This document shows, one piece after another, positions 54,505 through 64,000 of a stretch of 64,000 nt of DNA (positions are counted from its first letter, which is position 1; each line of letters opens with the position of its first letter). A program made the translations under genes and the position numbers. This DNA is from Zantedeschia hybrid cultivar (Eukaryota > Streptophyta > Magnoliopsida > Alismatales > Araceae), in contig JARZZO010000014.1 in NCBI GenBank assembly GCA_030544215.1, positions 42,685,734-42,749,733 on the forward strand. Reading direction: 5' to 3'. The notes beneath the pieces were generated by a model. That model saw only the letters and a list, made by a program, of their open reading frames with translations, was not told the DNA's origin and did no database searches.

Positions 54505-55206
54505 CTAACAAAAAAAAGAGATAAACACAGCCTAATTCATCATTATCTGTAATTAACTAAAATGCGTCGTCCATGGGAGGCATCTTTTAGATTAATTAAG
54601 ATAAGGATAAACATCGGGAAAAAGAAACATAAACACATTAGAAAACCTAAATGGCGTCGTGCATGGCAGACATCTTTTAGTTCATTAACAAATTAATTAA
54701 AAATCAAAATAAGAATATAACCATAAATTGCGTCTTCAGAGGTCGACATCTTTTAGAATTCTTAATATTTGATTAAAAATCTGAATTAAAATGAATTTCT
54801 TTAATAAACTTAAATTATGTTTGTTTGAACGATGTTGATGAGGCAGAATCCGATTCGGCCCATTAAAACAAGCCCAAACCCCGTTCAGCCCAACAGCAGC
54901 AGTACCATGCCCTCCGGTAGCCTTCGGCCCGTCAGCGGCCCACCAGCAGCCTTCAGCCCATAAGCGGCACTGTCGCTCCCGGCCCAACAGGCTTCAGCCC
55001 GTCAGCGGCCCACCAGCCTATGGCCCGGGAGCAGCACGGCAGCCCAGGGCCCAACAGGGTTCGGCCCATCAGCGGCCCAACCCCCTTCGGCCCGGTAGCC
55101 TAATCCGGCCCACTCCGGTGGCGGATCGGGCACTATGGCGGTTTACCAGTAAGCCATCATTTAGTCCTATATCGGCTGCCACCGTTAACCATCCGCTATC
55201 CTCCGC

Positions 55207-55214
55207 TATAAATA
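55207..55214 (+). promoter_or_regulatory. TATA box in the GC-rich insertion
   Basis: TATAAATA directed opposite to Tat-m. Confidence 0.4.
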
Positions 55215-55532
55215 TCCCGCTATTTATGGCCAAAGGAAGGCAACGGATGCCTCCCCAAGCTTCCAAGACCCTTAAAAGGACTTCTGTCCGAAAAGCATTA
55301 AAGCTGCTCTTTCTTGCCTTCTGAATCGAATCTTCTTCAGGAGCTAACTTGACCGTCGGAGGGGGTTCCCCAGGGCTGACGCCCGGGACTCCTGCTGATT
55401 GGTTCTTCTTCTTCTTTCCCTCCTGCAGGGGCTCGGTTCGAATCGTCGCCGACCTCCCCGAGTCGGTCTCGGCCGCCGACCTCGGATTCCTCTCCCTGGT
55501 CTCGACGCCGTACGCCGGCTGCCCCAAGACGG

Positions 55533-55842
55533 GAGACTCGGTCTCGCGCTAAAGGAGCCTTCGGGCTCACTATCCAAGAGCAAGCCCACTCCGAGTCGCC
55601 CCCGGCCTCGGACCTTCGGCTTCGACTCCGTCGCCTGTCGACAAGCAGAGGGAAGGAGGCTCATCCGCGCCGTTCCTTCGTCCGCCGAAGGCGCTTCGGC
55701 CCAAGACAGGAGACTCGGTCCCGCGCTGAAAGAGCCTTCGGGCTCACTATCCAAGAGAAAGCCCGCTCCAAGAAGGCGGCAGGAGACTCGGTCTCGCACT
55801 GAAGGAGCCTTCGGGCTCGCTATCCAAGAACAAACCCGCTCC
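55533..55842 (+). repeat. Three copies of a 60-bp repeat in the GC-rich insertion
   Basis: Units at 55533, 55710 and 55783. Each starts GAGACTCGGT, contains GAGCCTTCGGGCTC (itself palindromic) and ends CTATCCAAGA. Confidence 0.8.
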
Positions 55843-56130
55843 TAGTCGCCTCCGGCATCGGACCCCCGGCTCCGCCTCTGCGTCCTTCGCCTTCCGGATC
55901 CCCGTCTGGCCCCCTCGAACACCGATCCGGCCCAGCTCCGGATCCTCTTCTTCAAATTCCAGCTCCGGAATCCGGTCGTGATAGATCCAGTCTACATCAG
56001 ATGTCATTTAGACAATTAATCTAGAAAGATTAATAAAAATTAACTAATGATTAAATATCATACCATTTTGAGGCATTATTATATGACATGAAATTTACAC
56101 AAAATGATGTCAAAATTAGCATGTCTACAT

Positions 56131-57877
56131 AAACGGAGCATTGAGATCGATCATAACAAAGCCAAAGCTATCATTGAAATGCCACCTCCCAAGAATTTGA
56201 AAGAACTGAGAGGATTAATCGGGAGGTTGTAGTTTATTCGCCGTTTTGTCCCCTAACACTCACAAAAGTGTAAACCGTTCTACGAGCTTACTAAATCGAG
56301 AGTCAAATTTGATTAGGACGATAAGTGTCAGGAGGCATTCAATAGATTGAAGACATATTTGGCAAGTCCTCATGTTTTAAGACCACCATCTCCAGGCAAG
56401 TATTTAATTCTATATATTTCTGTCCTCGATGATTCGGTAGGGGTTGTCCTGGCACAAGAATATGAAGAAGGAAAAGAGAAGGTAGCCTATATCTCTCTAA
56501 ATTTTTCAACCCCGCTGAACAAAGGTACACAGCAATGGAGAAGACATGTGCTGCACTGGTATGTGTAGTTCAGAAATTGAAATACTACTTTCTAGCCTAC
56601 GAAGTCCACCTCGTCGCTAGAATGAATCCTATCAAATTTCTTCTTGAGAAATATGTCCTTACTGATAAATTAGCATGGTGGCAAAGCTTTCTCTCCCAAT
56701 TCGATATCAGCCACATTCAGTAGAAAGCGATCAATGGCTATGCCATAACAGAACACCTTGCTCATCACCCTCTTTCTATATTTGAGCCAATCCGATCGGA
56801 CTTTTCGGATGAGGAACTGATGTCCATAAACAAACTCACTGATAATATGTGGACTCTGCATTTTGACGGAGCTATGAACTCTCATGGTAAGGGTATCGAC
56901 ATTGTTCTCTTATCACCTGAAGGTGTCACCATTTCCCTAGCTTTTCAGCTTGCTTTTCATGTTACAAATAACATAGCTGAATATGAGCTCTTCTTGCCGG
57001 TCTCGAGGCCGCTCATTTCCATGGTGCCACCAAGCTATGGATTGTAGATGATAGCCAGTTGATTCTTCGCCAAGTGCTCACCAAATATCGCACCCTTAAT
57101 CCTAAACTCAAACCATATGAGGAACTTACCTTAGCTTATGCTAAACTTTTCAATAAACTGATCTTTGTCCATGTTCCTCGGAATCAGAACATCTTAGCTG
57201 ATGCTCTAGCTTCTCTCGCATCTTCCCTTAATTTCCCAATCAGCAAACACTCTGAATCAATCATTATCTATAGACGTCTCTCTCATGCTATAGAGGATCC
57301 TTCCTTTCTTAGGATTAAAGAAAAATTGCTGAAAAAGGTTAAAGATGGGGACATTGTAGAGAAGAGAGAGATCATGTTGCTAGAGTTGCAAGAAGAGATG
57401 GAAGATGAAGAGAAACAATGGTTCTATGACATTACAAAATACTGTGAAGATCAGTCATACCCTGAAGAAGCCACTACTGAGGACAAAAGGGCTATCAGGA
57501 GAATTGTTCAAAGGTACACCCTAATTGGAGGGGAGTTATAGAGACGTAGACTTGATGGTGTTCTTATGAGATGTTTAGATGAAGATGAGCTCTGGAAGAT
57601 CATGGAATGATCTCATGCTAAAGTTTGTGGTGGCCATGTCAATGGACAAATGTTATCAAAGAAAATCCTTAGACAAGGATATTATTGGCTGACCATGGAA
57701 GAAGATTGTAGGGTATGTCCGTAGGTGTGCCAAGTGTCAACTTCATGCCGACAAAATTCATTCTTCCGCATCTTCACTCCATCCTCTATCCTCCCCATGG
57801 CCTTTCTCCATGTGGGCATTCGACATCATTGGTCCTCTTGGTAATCCCAACTCCTCGCTCAAACAGAAATCTTTTGG
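56131..57877 (+). pseudogene. Tat pol fragment (RT end, RNase H domains, integrase start)
   Basis: Begins in RT (SIEIDHNKAKAI, then MPPPKNLKELRGLIGRL). It runs through the first RNase H (YISVLDDSVGVVLAQ), the second RNase H (WTLHFDGAMNSHGKGIDIV, NILADALASLAS at about 57190) and the start of integrase (MWAFDIIGPLGN around 57815). Stops and frameshifts are frequent. It is the flanking DNA into which Tat-m inserted. The right end breaks off at about 57877 against a tandem repeat. It is closely related to Tat-p in sequence but older by lesion count. Confidence 0.85.
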
Positions 57878-57884
57878 CTAAGGG

Positions 57885-58594
57885 TCGACTGGGGTGTGGC
57901 CACTCGAATCTAATCGCATCTGAGGGTGGGAAGCCCTTTTCGTTGCGAGGCTATGATTTTAGTTCCGTTCTTGGGTAGTGAGCCCCTTCCCTGCGAGATG
58001 AGTCTTGGAAGGGGTGTCGCCGACCGAGTTTAGTCCCATCTTAGGGTGGGGAGTCTCTTCCCTGCAAGATGAGACTCGGCAGGGGTGTCGCCGATCGAGT
58101 TTAGTCTCATCCTAGGGTGGGGAGTCCCTTCCCTATGAGACGAGGCTCGACAGGGGTGTCGCCGACTGAGTTTAGCCCCATCTTAGGGTGAGGAGTTCCT
58201 TCCTTGCCTAACGAGGCTTGGCAGGGGTGTCGCCAATCGAGTTTAGTCCTATCTTAGGGTAGGGAGCCCCTTTCCTACGAGATGAGGCTCGACAGGGGTG
58301 TCGCCGATTAAGTTTAGTCCCATCTTAGGGTGGGGAGCCTCTTCCCTATGAGACGAGGCTTGGTAGGGGTGTTGATGATTGAGTTTAGTCCCATCTTAGG
58401 GTGGGTAACCCCTTCCCTGCGAGACGAGGCTCGGCAGGAGGGTCGCCAATTGAGTTTAGTCCCATCTTAGGGTGGCCCCTTCTCTACGAGATGAGGCTCG
58501 GCACGGGTGTCGCCAATCGAGTTTAGTCCCACTTTAGGGTGGAGAGCTCCTTCCCTGCGAGACAAGGCTCAGCAGGGGTGTCGCCGATTGATTG
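57885..58594. repeat. 71-bp tandem repeat, about ten copies
   Basis: Units carry GTGTCGCCGATCGAGTTTAG, CCCATCTTAGGGTGGGGAG and CCTTCCCTGCGAGA. Start points 58021, 58092, 58163, 58234, 58305, 58376 and 58447 are exactly 71 apart, then one interval of 67. Copies differ at about 10-20% of positions, and the first two are the most diverged. Confidence 0.92.
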
Positions 58595-58770
58595 CAAAGT
58601 ACTTAAAAAGAGCAGCCACTAAATAGACGAGAGGAGGTCTGTACCGCTTGAACAAAATAAACAACAAACTATGACTCATCAAATCCATGTTTCTTGTCGG
58701 GAATAGTGGGCTTATTAAGTTGTGCATTAGTCACTACAAGGTATGTCTGTCGGGCAACATGTTGGTTTCC
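58595..58770. other. Unassigned stretch between tandem repeat and protease remnant
   Basis: No gene is recognised. It may be element sequence downstream of the protease remnant. Confidence 0.4.
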
Positions 58771-59130
58771 TCAAGCCTCTCTGACCCCTTCTTCAGTCAG
58801 GAACTTCAGTTTTTGGTGTAGGCTGGAGGGGACGGTTTTAAACTGCCATATGGACTCCTTCCCCAAGATGACATTATAGGCAGAAGGAACATCCACCACC
58901 GTAAATTCAATCTCACATGTGATTGCCATTGGTGGCGTCCCCAACGTCATGTGGAGGATAATATGTCTTTTTGTAGTGACGGGTTGGCCGCTAAACTTGT
59001 ATATCAAGGTTCGGACCCTCCTCATGCCAGACAAGTTCAGCTCAAGTTGCTTGAAACAGTCAAGGAACATGATGTTCAAAGTGCTCCCATTGTTGACGAA
59101 CCCCTTTTAACCCGATAACGTGCAATGTCA
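58771..59130 (-). pseudogene. Tat-like protease remnant
   Basis: Reverse-strand frame NIMFLDCFKQLELNLS, then ITCEIEFTVVDVPSAYNVIL, GKESIWQFKTVPSSLHQKLK and FLTEEGVREA. This is the downstream part of the retropepsin region of Tat-type elements, with the conserved VPSAYNVILG block. The active-site Asp-Thr-Gly part is not visible. It belongs to a different Tat subgroup from Tat-p. Confidence 0.7.
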
Positions 59131-59240
59131 GCTTCAATTACTAGGGTGTCATTATGTGGGAGTACGATACCTTCGAGATCTTCGTCAGAAAAAGTGATGG
59201 GTTCTCTGGTCAGGGGCGGACGGGTGACGTTGGCGACCTC

Positions 59241-59642
59241 CTAGGCGAGCCTTTGTGTCTCAGAGGCATAATTTCGCCTCTTCTTATTGCTATCTCCGTT
59301 GTTGGAAGCTCCACTATAGATCATGTGGATCACCCACTTGGGAGGGGCTGGCCGCTCTTGATTTGAAGGTGGAGGGGACCGATGGCCGTCCCCCGCACCC
59401 TGTCGGGGCTCTTGCTCTCTTCTGTGAGTGATGTACCTCTTTAGATATCCTCTCTTGAGGAGGTCCTCGATCTCTCTTCTGAGTTCATAGAATTTAGATG
59501 TGAAGTGGCCATATTTTTTATGGAAGGCATAGAATTTCTCCGTTTTCTCGGCCACTGGGATGGGTTTAATTTTTTTGGGCCAACGCACATAGCATTCATT
59601 TTTAATCTCCTGAAGAATGCAGTCAGTCGGCATTTTCAGCAT
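59241..59642 (-). pseudogene. Tat-like gag C-terminus with damaged zinc knuckle
   Basis: Reverse-strand frame including YAFHKKYGHFTSKFYELRRE, where Tat Gag normally has C-x2-H-x4-H-x4-C. Both Cys positions are replaced (Tyr and Phe). IEDLLKRGYLKRYI and a Pro/Arg-rich tail follow. Continuous in order with the gag domain at 59853-60420. Confidence 0.72.
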
Positions 59643-59852
59643 CGTTTAGTTTTCTTCCCGATGATCTGACAATCAGCCATGCCGTCCTTCTGCATGATCC
59701 AAGCGCTAGTCCTTGTAAGGCCGACTAGGCTGATCTCACTCCAATTGTCCCTTATTCCGACCGGAAACTAGTTGGTCCTTACTTTTGCCTTCAAGATATG
59801 GATGTTGTTGCAAGGTTTTGCATGTACAGAGCAATTGTTCTCTATTAATGCA

Positions 59853-60420
59853 TTAGTTGACCTTTCTTACAAAGTCAGGGAGGTCATCTGGGAGCTCCTT
59901 ACTTAGCTCAAACTGAGCCTGTTGGTTGGTCGTCCCTACTATGAAGTATTGCGCCGCATTAGGCACATCCGCATTGGAGATCTTCAGAGCGGCCTCATGA
60001 AAACATGCCAAGTACCTTCGGAGCGATTCATCTCTCCTTTGGTGTAGGGATGCCAGGGACGCCGTGGTCATTAACATACGCCTACTTGCTACGAAGTTAT
60101 TTTGAAAAGAGTGTCGTAATTCTCTGAAGTTGTCAATGGAGTTGGCTTTAAGCTGTCGGAACCACTGCCGAGCATTCCCCACCAATATCATCAGGAATGC
60201 TTCGCATTTAATTTCGTACGGCACGTTTAAGAGTGAAAACGTTCTTTTGAACATTTGCAGGTGGTCATCTGGGTCTTTCGTGCCATCATAGGTCTTTAAG
60301 GTACGCATGTAGAACCATGGGGGCAGGGGTTCTTCCTGCACTCGTCTAATAAAATAGGAATTTCGGCCTCCTGGATCTCCTAGGACGAACTTTCGAAAAT
60401 GGCGAAGTAGCTTCTCTACC
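59853..60420 (-). pseudogene. Tat-like gag domain
   Basis: Retrotransposon gag domain on the reverse strand: LKTYDGTKDPDDHLQMFKRT, CEAFLMILVGNARQWFRQLK, NFRELRHSFQNNFVASRRML, LHQRRDESLRRYLACFHEAA. The 162-residue frame lacks its N-terminus, but recognisable residues extend upstream to about 60420. A stop ends it at 59853. Confidence 0.8.
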
Positions 60421-60610
60421 TATTTTTCTAACTTCCGCACTCTCCATTCTCCCAGGGATAGATGGAGGGAGTGGTGGCTAGGCCCACCATGCTTGTTAAG
60501 AGGTGAGGTCATCGAACTTGAAGAAGAGGAGTCTAAGCCTAGAGACTTCTAGGCGGAAGTGCTGTTATTGGCGGAAGCATCGTTCTATCGTTGGAGATGT
60601 GATCCTCTAG
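60421..60610. other. Flank between Tat-like gag and chromovirus-like LTR
   Basis: Probably the upstream part of the gag region. No clean frame. Confidence 0.35.
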
Positions 60611-63600
60611 TGTTATACCTCGCACTTTTACAACTATTAATAAATTTAATTAATTTAAATTAGACCAATTAACTAATTATAAGAATCAATGACTGAGTTT
60701 AAGTAACTTAATTTAGTTTAATTAATCCAATTATGAAAGCCCAATAGTCTAATTATACTACTAAGAATAGCCCACTAATTTAGTTCAAATTCTGAGTTAA
60801 TTTATTAGATAACAACAAAGTAAAATAATGATAACTTTCCATAAAAACTTCTAATTAAGAAAATTTTGATATCATTGGAAAGAGAATAAAAAGATATATA
60901 ACTTTATAGAAGACTATGTTTACTAATTAAGATGTTCTACAAGTTAAAAATATCAAAGATCAGTTTTAGAAAAGGCTATCTATAGAGAACAAGTCCTAAT
61001 CGGATTAGGATTTGAATTAAGAAACAAAAGATGGTATAATTAATGTTAACCACGATTTAAAAAGTTATGTATAAAATATTTGACTTAGATTGGAAGTAAA
61101 ACATAATAAATTTGAATATAATTATGATTCTAATTAATGGGTAGAAAGTCATAATTGAAATCTTACTTGGATTAAGATTTTGTATACAGATTTACTTGAC
61201 ATAGTCCTAGTATTTTAACCATAACTCTGTGTATATAATTCTAAATTAAGTAAGATAACTTCCATTAGAACTATGACTCGAAATTATAGAGATTTTATGA
61301 ATAATACATGTTTAAAATGAGTCATTTTCTAATCAAAATCAGGACATCTTTAGACATGAAGGAAATCAGCCATATTTCTGAGTTCGAAGTACTCAGGATA
61401 GCATGTCAGTAAAATAGGCATATCTTTTTGTATAGATGTTCAAAAATAATGAGATTAGTGGAACTGGAACTATAATAAAAGGTTATAAAATTTATTTGAA
61501 GAGAGTTTGTCTTAATTAGGACGTTTAAGGGACTGAATTTAAAGGTCTTCAGAAAATGAAACTGTAGGTAGCGTGAGCAGAATTAGATTTAGACTAGGAA
61601 GTGACTTTAACTTAGAGATTAAGTTATGAGAAGTAGGAGTTCGACTCTAGAAAAATAAGGAGATGTTGATGGTTATATTAGGAGGGTAAATAAGTATAAA
61701 TAGAACCTTGGGTTATGTTCAACCTCTATCGTATGTAGCTCTCTTCTAAGGGATAAGTTCATGTGGTGTTCTTGAGAGAATAGAGTTGTTCATAGTTATT
61801 TATTTTGGAAGTTTGATTCTAATCAATGTTTTGTATTATTAGAGGCTTAGATAATGTGGTTAAGAGTTTATAGAATGTGGAAAAGAGTTTATAGGAAGAA
61901 TAAATTATGGATAGATAGTAAGGAAGCCATAGGAGGATCAAGAGACGATCTTTCTTCAAGACGTAGGAGAATAACTGTACACATGATCTATTTTGTATTA
62001 CAAAACTATGTTATTTTTGAATGTTTTCAAAAGTAAATCAATTAGAAATAACTTTGATCTATATGTCTACTACATGATATTCAAGTTTTATATTTTTGTG
62101 ATCTTTTTTTCTATTTATTTCATGATTATTATCTCAGCTTATGTAATATGTCCGTTCAATCTGTTCTGTTTCTAATTATGATCACACGAGTTACGGATCT
62201 TTATTCTCCTTGGTACGATGCTTAATCGAGCTGAAATTTTGACCTAAGTCTATTGTTCCTGTTATATTTATGCCCAACAAATTGCATAATTTTCAGAGTT
62301 TGTTTCGTATTTATTCCGTAATATGCTTCTCAGATTATATAATATGTCCTGACAGTTTTGAAATCTCAACTTGTGAATCATATATCTCACTTGATTCATG
62401 TCCAAATCATACCAAATTTTGTAGATACCTTTTTTGTAATAACCTTGACTGATCGGGAAAGTTTGAGAATTTTATAATTCCGTTTGTTATTCAGTTTGCC
62501 CTTTGTTTTGATTTGCTGAAATTTAATTTAAGTTAGATTCTCCGAATCAAAGTGAGAATCTAAAATCATATCAAACCAATCCAAAAATCGATGAAACTTT
62601 GTGTAAACTTTACATATGATCTTTTTGACATGTCCTTAAAGTTTGGTAATTTTATGAATCTGTTTGATATTATGCGGCCTATTTGTTGATTTGTTATCTC
62701 TGAAAATTAGTTTTGATAGTCGAAAAATATGTTTGTTATTTCGAAAATTTTAAGAAAATTTCTTTGACTATATTTTCTATTCAGCAAACTATTTTGATCA
62801 GCTTTACTCTGATTTTTCATATATATAACCATGATGACTCTCTAAGTGACTATTTTGTATATAAAAGTATGTATTTTAACTCTTATATGTACGTATTAAT
62901 TTGATAATTCAATTTTCAGATCTATGTTCATCTTTTGTCATAATTTGATATTTGTTAATCTGATTGTGCCATAATTATTTGACTTTACTTGGACATTGCC
63001 ATCTTAAGAGGATATTTAGCCCGATTCCATTATAAGCACCTATATTGGATATGGTATTTTGTTTGGAACCCAAGGGCGAACGAGTGGAATCCTGATTTTC
63101 GGCCGGCTAAAATCAGGGGACGGCGATACGTAACGTCCTGGCGGTTTAGAGTTGGGTGGGACTTAGACTCTCCGGTTCTGCGCAGTGACTAAGACCTTTG
63201 CATCATTTGCCTAAATGCTTTGGTATTTGTTTTGTTTGACTCCTTATGTTATGATTTGAGTGTATGCCCGTTATGATATGATTTGATTTGTTTGATTGAC
63301 ACATAAATATGAAATTCTTGTTCCATATGTTCATTTGAATTTAGCTTAATCATTTGAATCTTTTGATCATCCTGTTCAGCTATCCCTTAGCATCATATGA
63401 ATCTGTCTTAACTATATGATCTATGATGTGAATCGGATTTGATAAGCTACTACGCCATGATATTTACTATTTGATATGACATATGCTCAGGGGACGTCGA
63501 TACGTAATGTCCTGACAATTTGATATGTTATGTGATACGTCCTGATCATGGCTAGTAGAATTTGATATGTCTAATATGAGTTCGATCATGCCATATGCTA

Positions 63601-64000
63601 TATGTTAATTAATATATTCATTCTATTAGAAAACATATTTGATTTGTTAAGTTTATATTTGATCATGTTTTGTATCATGTTCTTAATTGAGATATATGTA
63701 GAACTGTATAAGATCATGTTTAGTATAATTGTATAATGTGATTTGTAAAATTTACTATATGTTAAGTCATGTGGATTGTTTGAAACCTACTGAGTGGTTG
63801 TACTCATAAACCCTATTAATATTTTCAGGGTATGAGAAAGAGAATATGAAATTTGAGAAGACTTCTGATTGAGACATTTGACATCTTCAGGAGGTTATTT
63901 GGATTGAAATTTATAGTTTTCTTAAACTTGATGTAATAGGGATAATGAGAGATTGATGTTTTTTTTTTTTATTTAGTGAGATCGAGAATTTATACACAAT
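60611..64000 (+). mobile_element. Long chromovirus-like LTR, runs off the window
   Basis: Starts TGTTATACCTCGCAC, a start seen in plant chromovirus (Tekay/Del-type) LTRs, after GC-richer DNA. It is AT-rich throughout. Two similar blocks, AGGGGACGGCGATACGTAA (about 63115) and AGGGGACGTCGATACGTAA (about 63490), and CTACTGAGTGGTTGTAC with TTTTCAGGGT (63788-63832) match the downstream layout of such LTRs. At least 3.39 kb, with no internal region inside the window. Short ORFs inside are not credible genes. Confidence 0.6.
61696..61704 (+). promoter_or_regulatory. TATA box of the chromovirus-like LTR
   Basis: TATAAATAG, 1085 bases into the LTR, in a good context for an LTR promoter. Confidence 0.55.

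Larger units (their letters stand above)
54833..55983 (+). mobile_element. GC-rich LTR-like insertion (solo LTR or fragment)
   Basis: About 1.15 kb of GC-rich DNA interrupting the AT-rich Tat-m LTR. It starts TGTTGATGAGG. It has a good TATA box (TATAAATA, 55207-55214) and, further on, GAGCTAACTTGACCGTCGGAG followed by a pyrimidine stretch and CTGCAGG, which resembles the R-U5 of some plant Ty3/gypsy LTRs. I found no matching target duplication, so the edges are approximate. ORFs here on both strands are GC artefacts. Confidence 0.45.
30370..56129 (-). mobile_element. Tat-m: decayed Ty3/gypsy Tat-lineage element, gag deleted, interrupted by Tat-p
   Basis: Reads on the reverse strand: 5' LTR 56129-54505 plus 39813-38967 (split by Tat-p), primer site, 5' leader, protease, RT, RNase H domains, integrase, 3' non-coding region and antisense pseudogene. 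The 3' LTR is missing because the element is cut at 30369 by Athila-2. It is closely related to Tat-p through all shared coding parts. It carries many stops and frameshifts and lacks the segment corresponding to Tat-p 41791-45356 (about 3.6 kb, all of gag). Confidence 0.85.
54505..56129 (-). repeat. Tat-m 5' LTR, outer piece
   Basis: The reverse strand starts TGTAGACATGC at 56129, matching the Tat-p LTR start for about 100 bases. After a GC-rich insertion it resumes with three palindromic 12-10-12 units at 54557-54590, 54657-54680 (first arm from 54647) and 54723-54756. Confidence 0.75.

Noticed and set aside
54833..55996. Target duplication around the GC-rich island
   Set aside because: Flanks AACGA and GATCC or TCAGA do not match at any end placement I tried.
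55344..56007. ORFs of 70-150 codons on both strands of the GC-rich island
   Set aside because: Open on both strands because of GC content and a 60-bp repeat. No domain is recognisable.
57885..58594. Telomere-like array because of TTAGGG in each unit
   Set aside because: TTAGGG occurs once per 71 bp. Plant telomeres are TTTAGGG in direct tandem.
60611..64000. Several 60-67-codon ORFs near the window end
   Set aside because: Short, hydrophobic AT-rich translations inside a long LTR.
1..64000. tRNA, rRNA or intact host genes
   Set aside because: I found no cloverleaf-like segment with A and B boxes, no rRNA core sequence, and no host coding frame apart from the stop-interrupted coiled-coil pseudogene.

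Overview
This window is plant nuclear DNA, almost certainly from an angiosperm. It consists entirely of LTR retrotransposons nested inside one another. I see no intact host gene, no rRNA or tRNA gene and no bacterial-type operon. The plant assignment rests on Athila-type and Tat-type Ty3/gypsy elements (Tat with two RNase H domains), Ty1/copia elements with an initiator-Met-tRNA-type primer site, chromovirus-like LTRs, and a plant-style pseudogene with short GT-AG introns. The species cannot be named from this. The density of nested, decayed elements suggests pericentromeric or other heterochromatin.

Layout. (1) 1-24065: the 3' part of an Athila-type element (Athila-1, + strand). One reading frame runs through gag, protease, RT-RNase H and integrase (1-4803), broken only by stop codons. 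Its 3' LTR is split into three pieces (6000-6666, 14566-15390, 23235-24065) by two copia insertions. Copia-1 (6667-14560) is structurally complete, with LTRs, primer site, polypurine tract and CTTAG target duplication. Copia-2 (15391-23229) is a rearranged mosaic flanked by CCAAG: its 5' half lies inverted in two blocks, it carries a 795-bp duplication, and it holds a series of hairpins. (2) 24066-24512: the end of a chromovirus-like LTR. (3) 24513-30369: Athila-2 (- strand), a non-autonomous Athila derivative with no RT or integrase and a degraded protease region. (4) 30370-56129: Tat-m (- strand), a decayed Tat element without gag. It carries an antisense multi-exon coiled-coil pseudogene at its 3' end. 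Its 5' LTR is split by Tat-p (39814-54499, + strand), a 14.7-kb structurally complete Tat element with 1468-bp LTRs and CCAAT target duplication. The outer piece of the same LTR also holds a GC-rich LTR-like insertion. (5) 56131-57877: another Tat pol fragment (+). (6) 57885-58594: a 71-bp tandem repeat. (7) 58771-60600: a decayed Tat-like gag-protease (-). (8) 60611-64000: a long chromovirus-like LTR that runs off the window.

Relative ages follow from the nesting. Copia-1 and Copia-2 are younger than Athila-1, and Tat-p is younger than Tat-m. Stop codons are often C-to-T or G-to-A changes (CAG/CAA to TAG/TAA, TGG to TAG/TGA), as expected from deamination of methylated cytosine in silenced repeats. 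No element here appears able to make all of its own proteins.

The most unusual signals are non-coding. Tat-p and Tat-m carry about 25 copies of a palindrome with two 12-nt arms around a spacer of exactly 10 nt, concentrated in U3 just upstream of the TATA box. The Copia-2 leader carries a constant 21-nt core framed by arms that differ from copy to copy yet stay complementary. A nearby AT-rich tract repeats a 17-bp palindrome with paired changes. The two Tat copies also share an A10 run exactly where protease and RT lie in different frames (-1).
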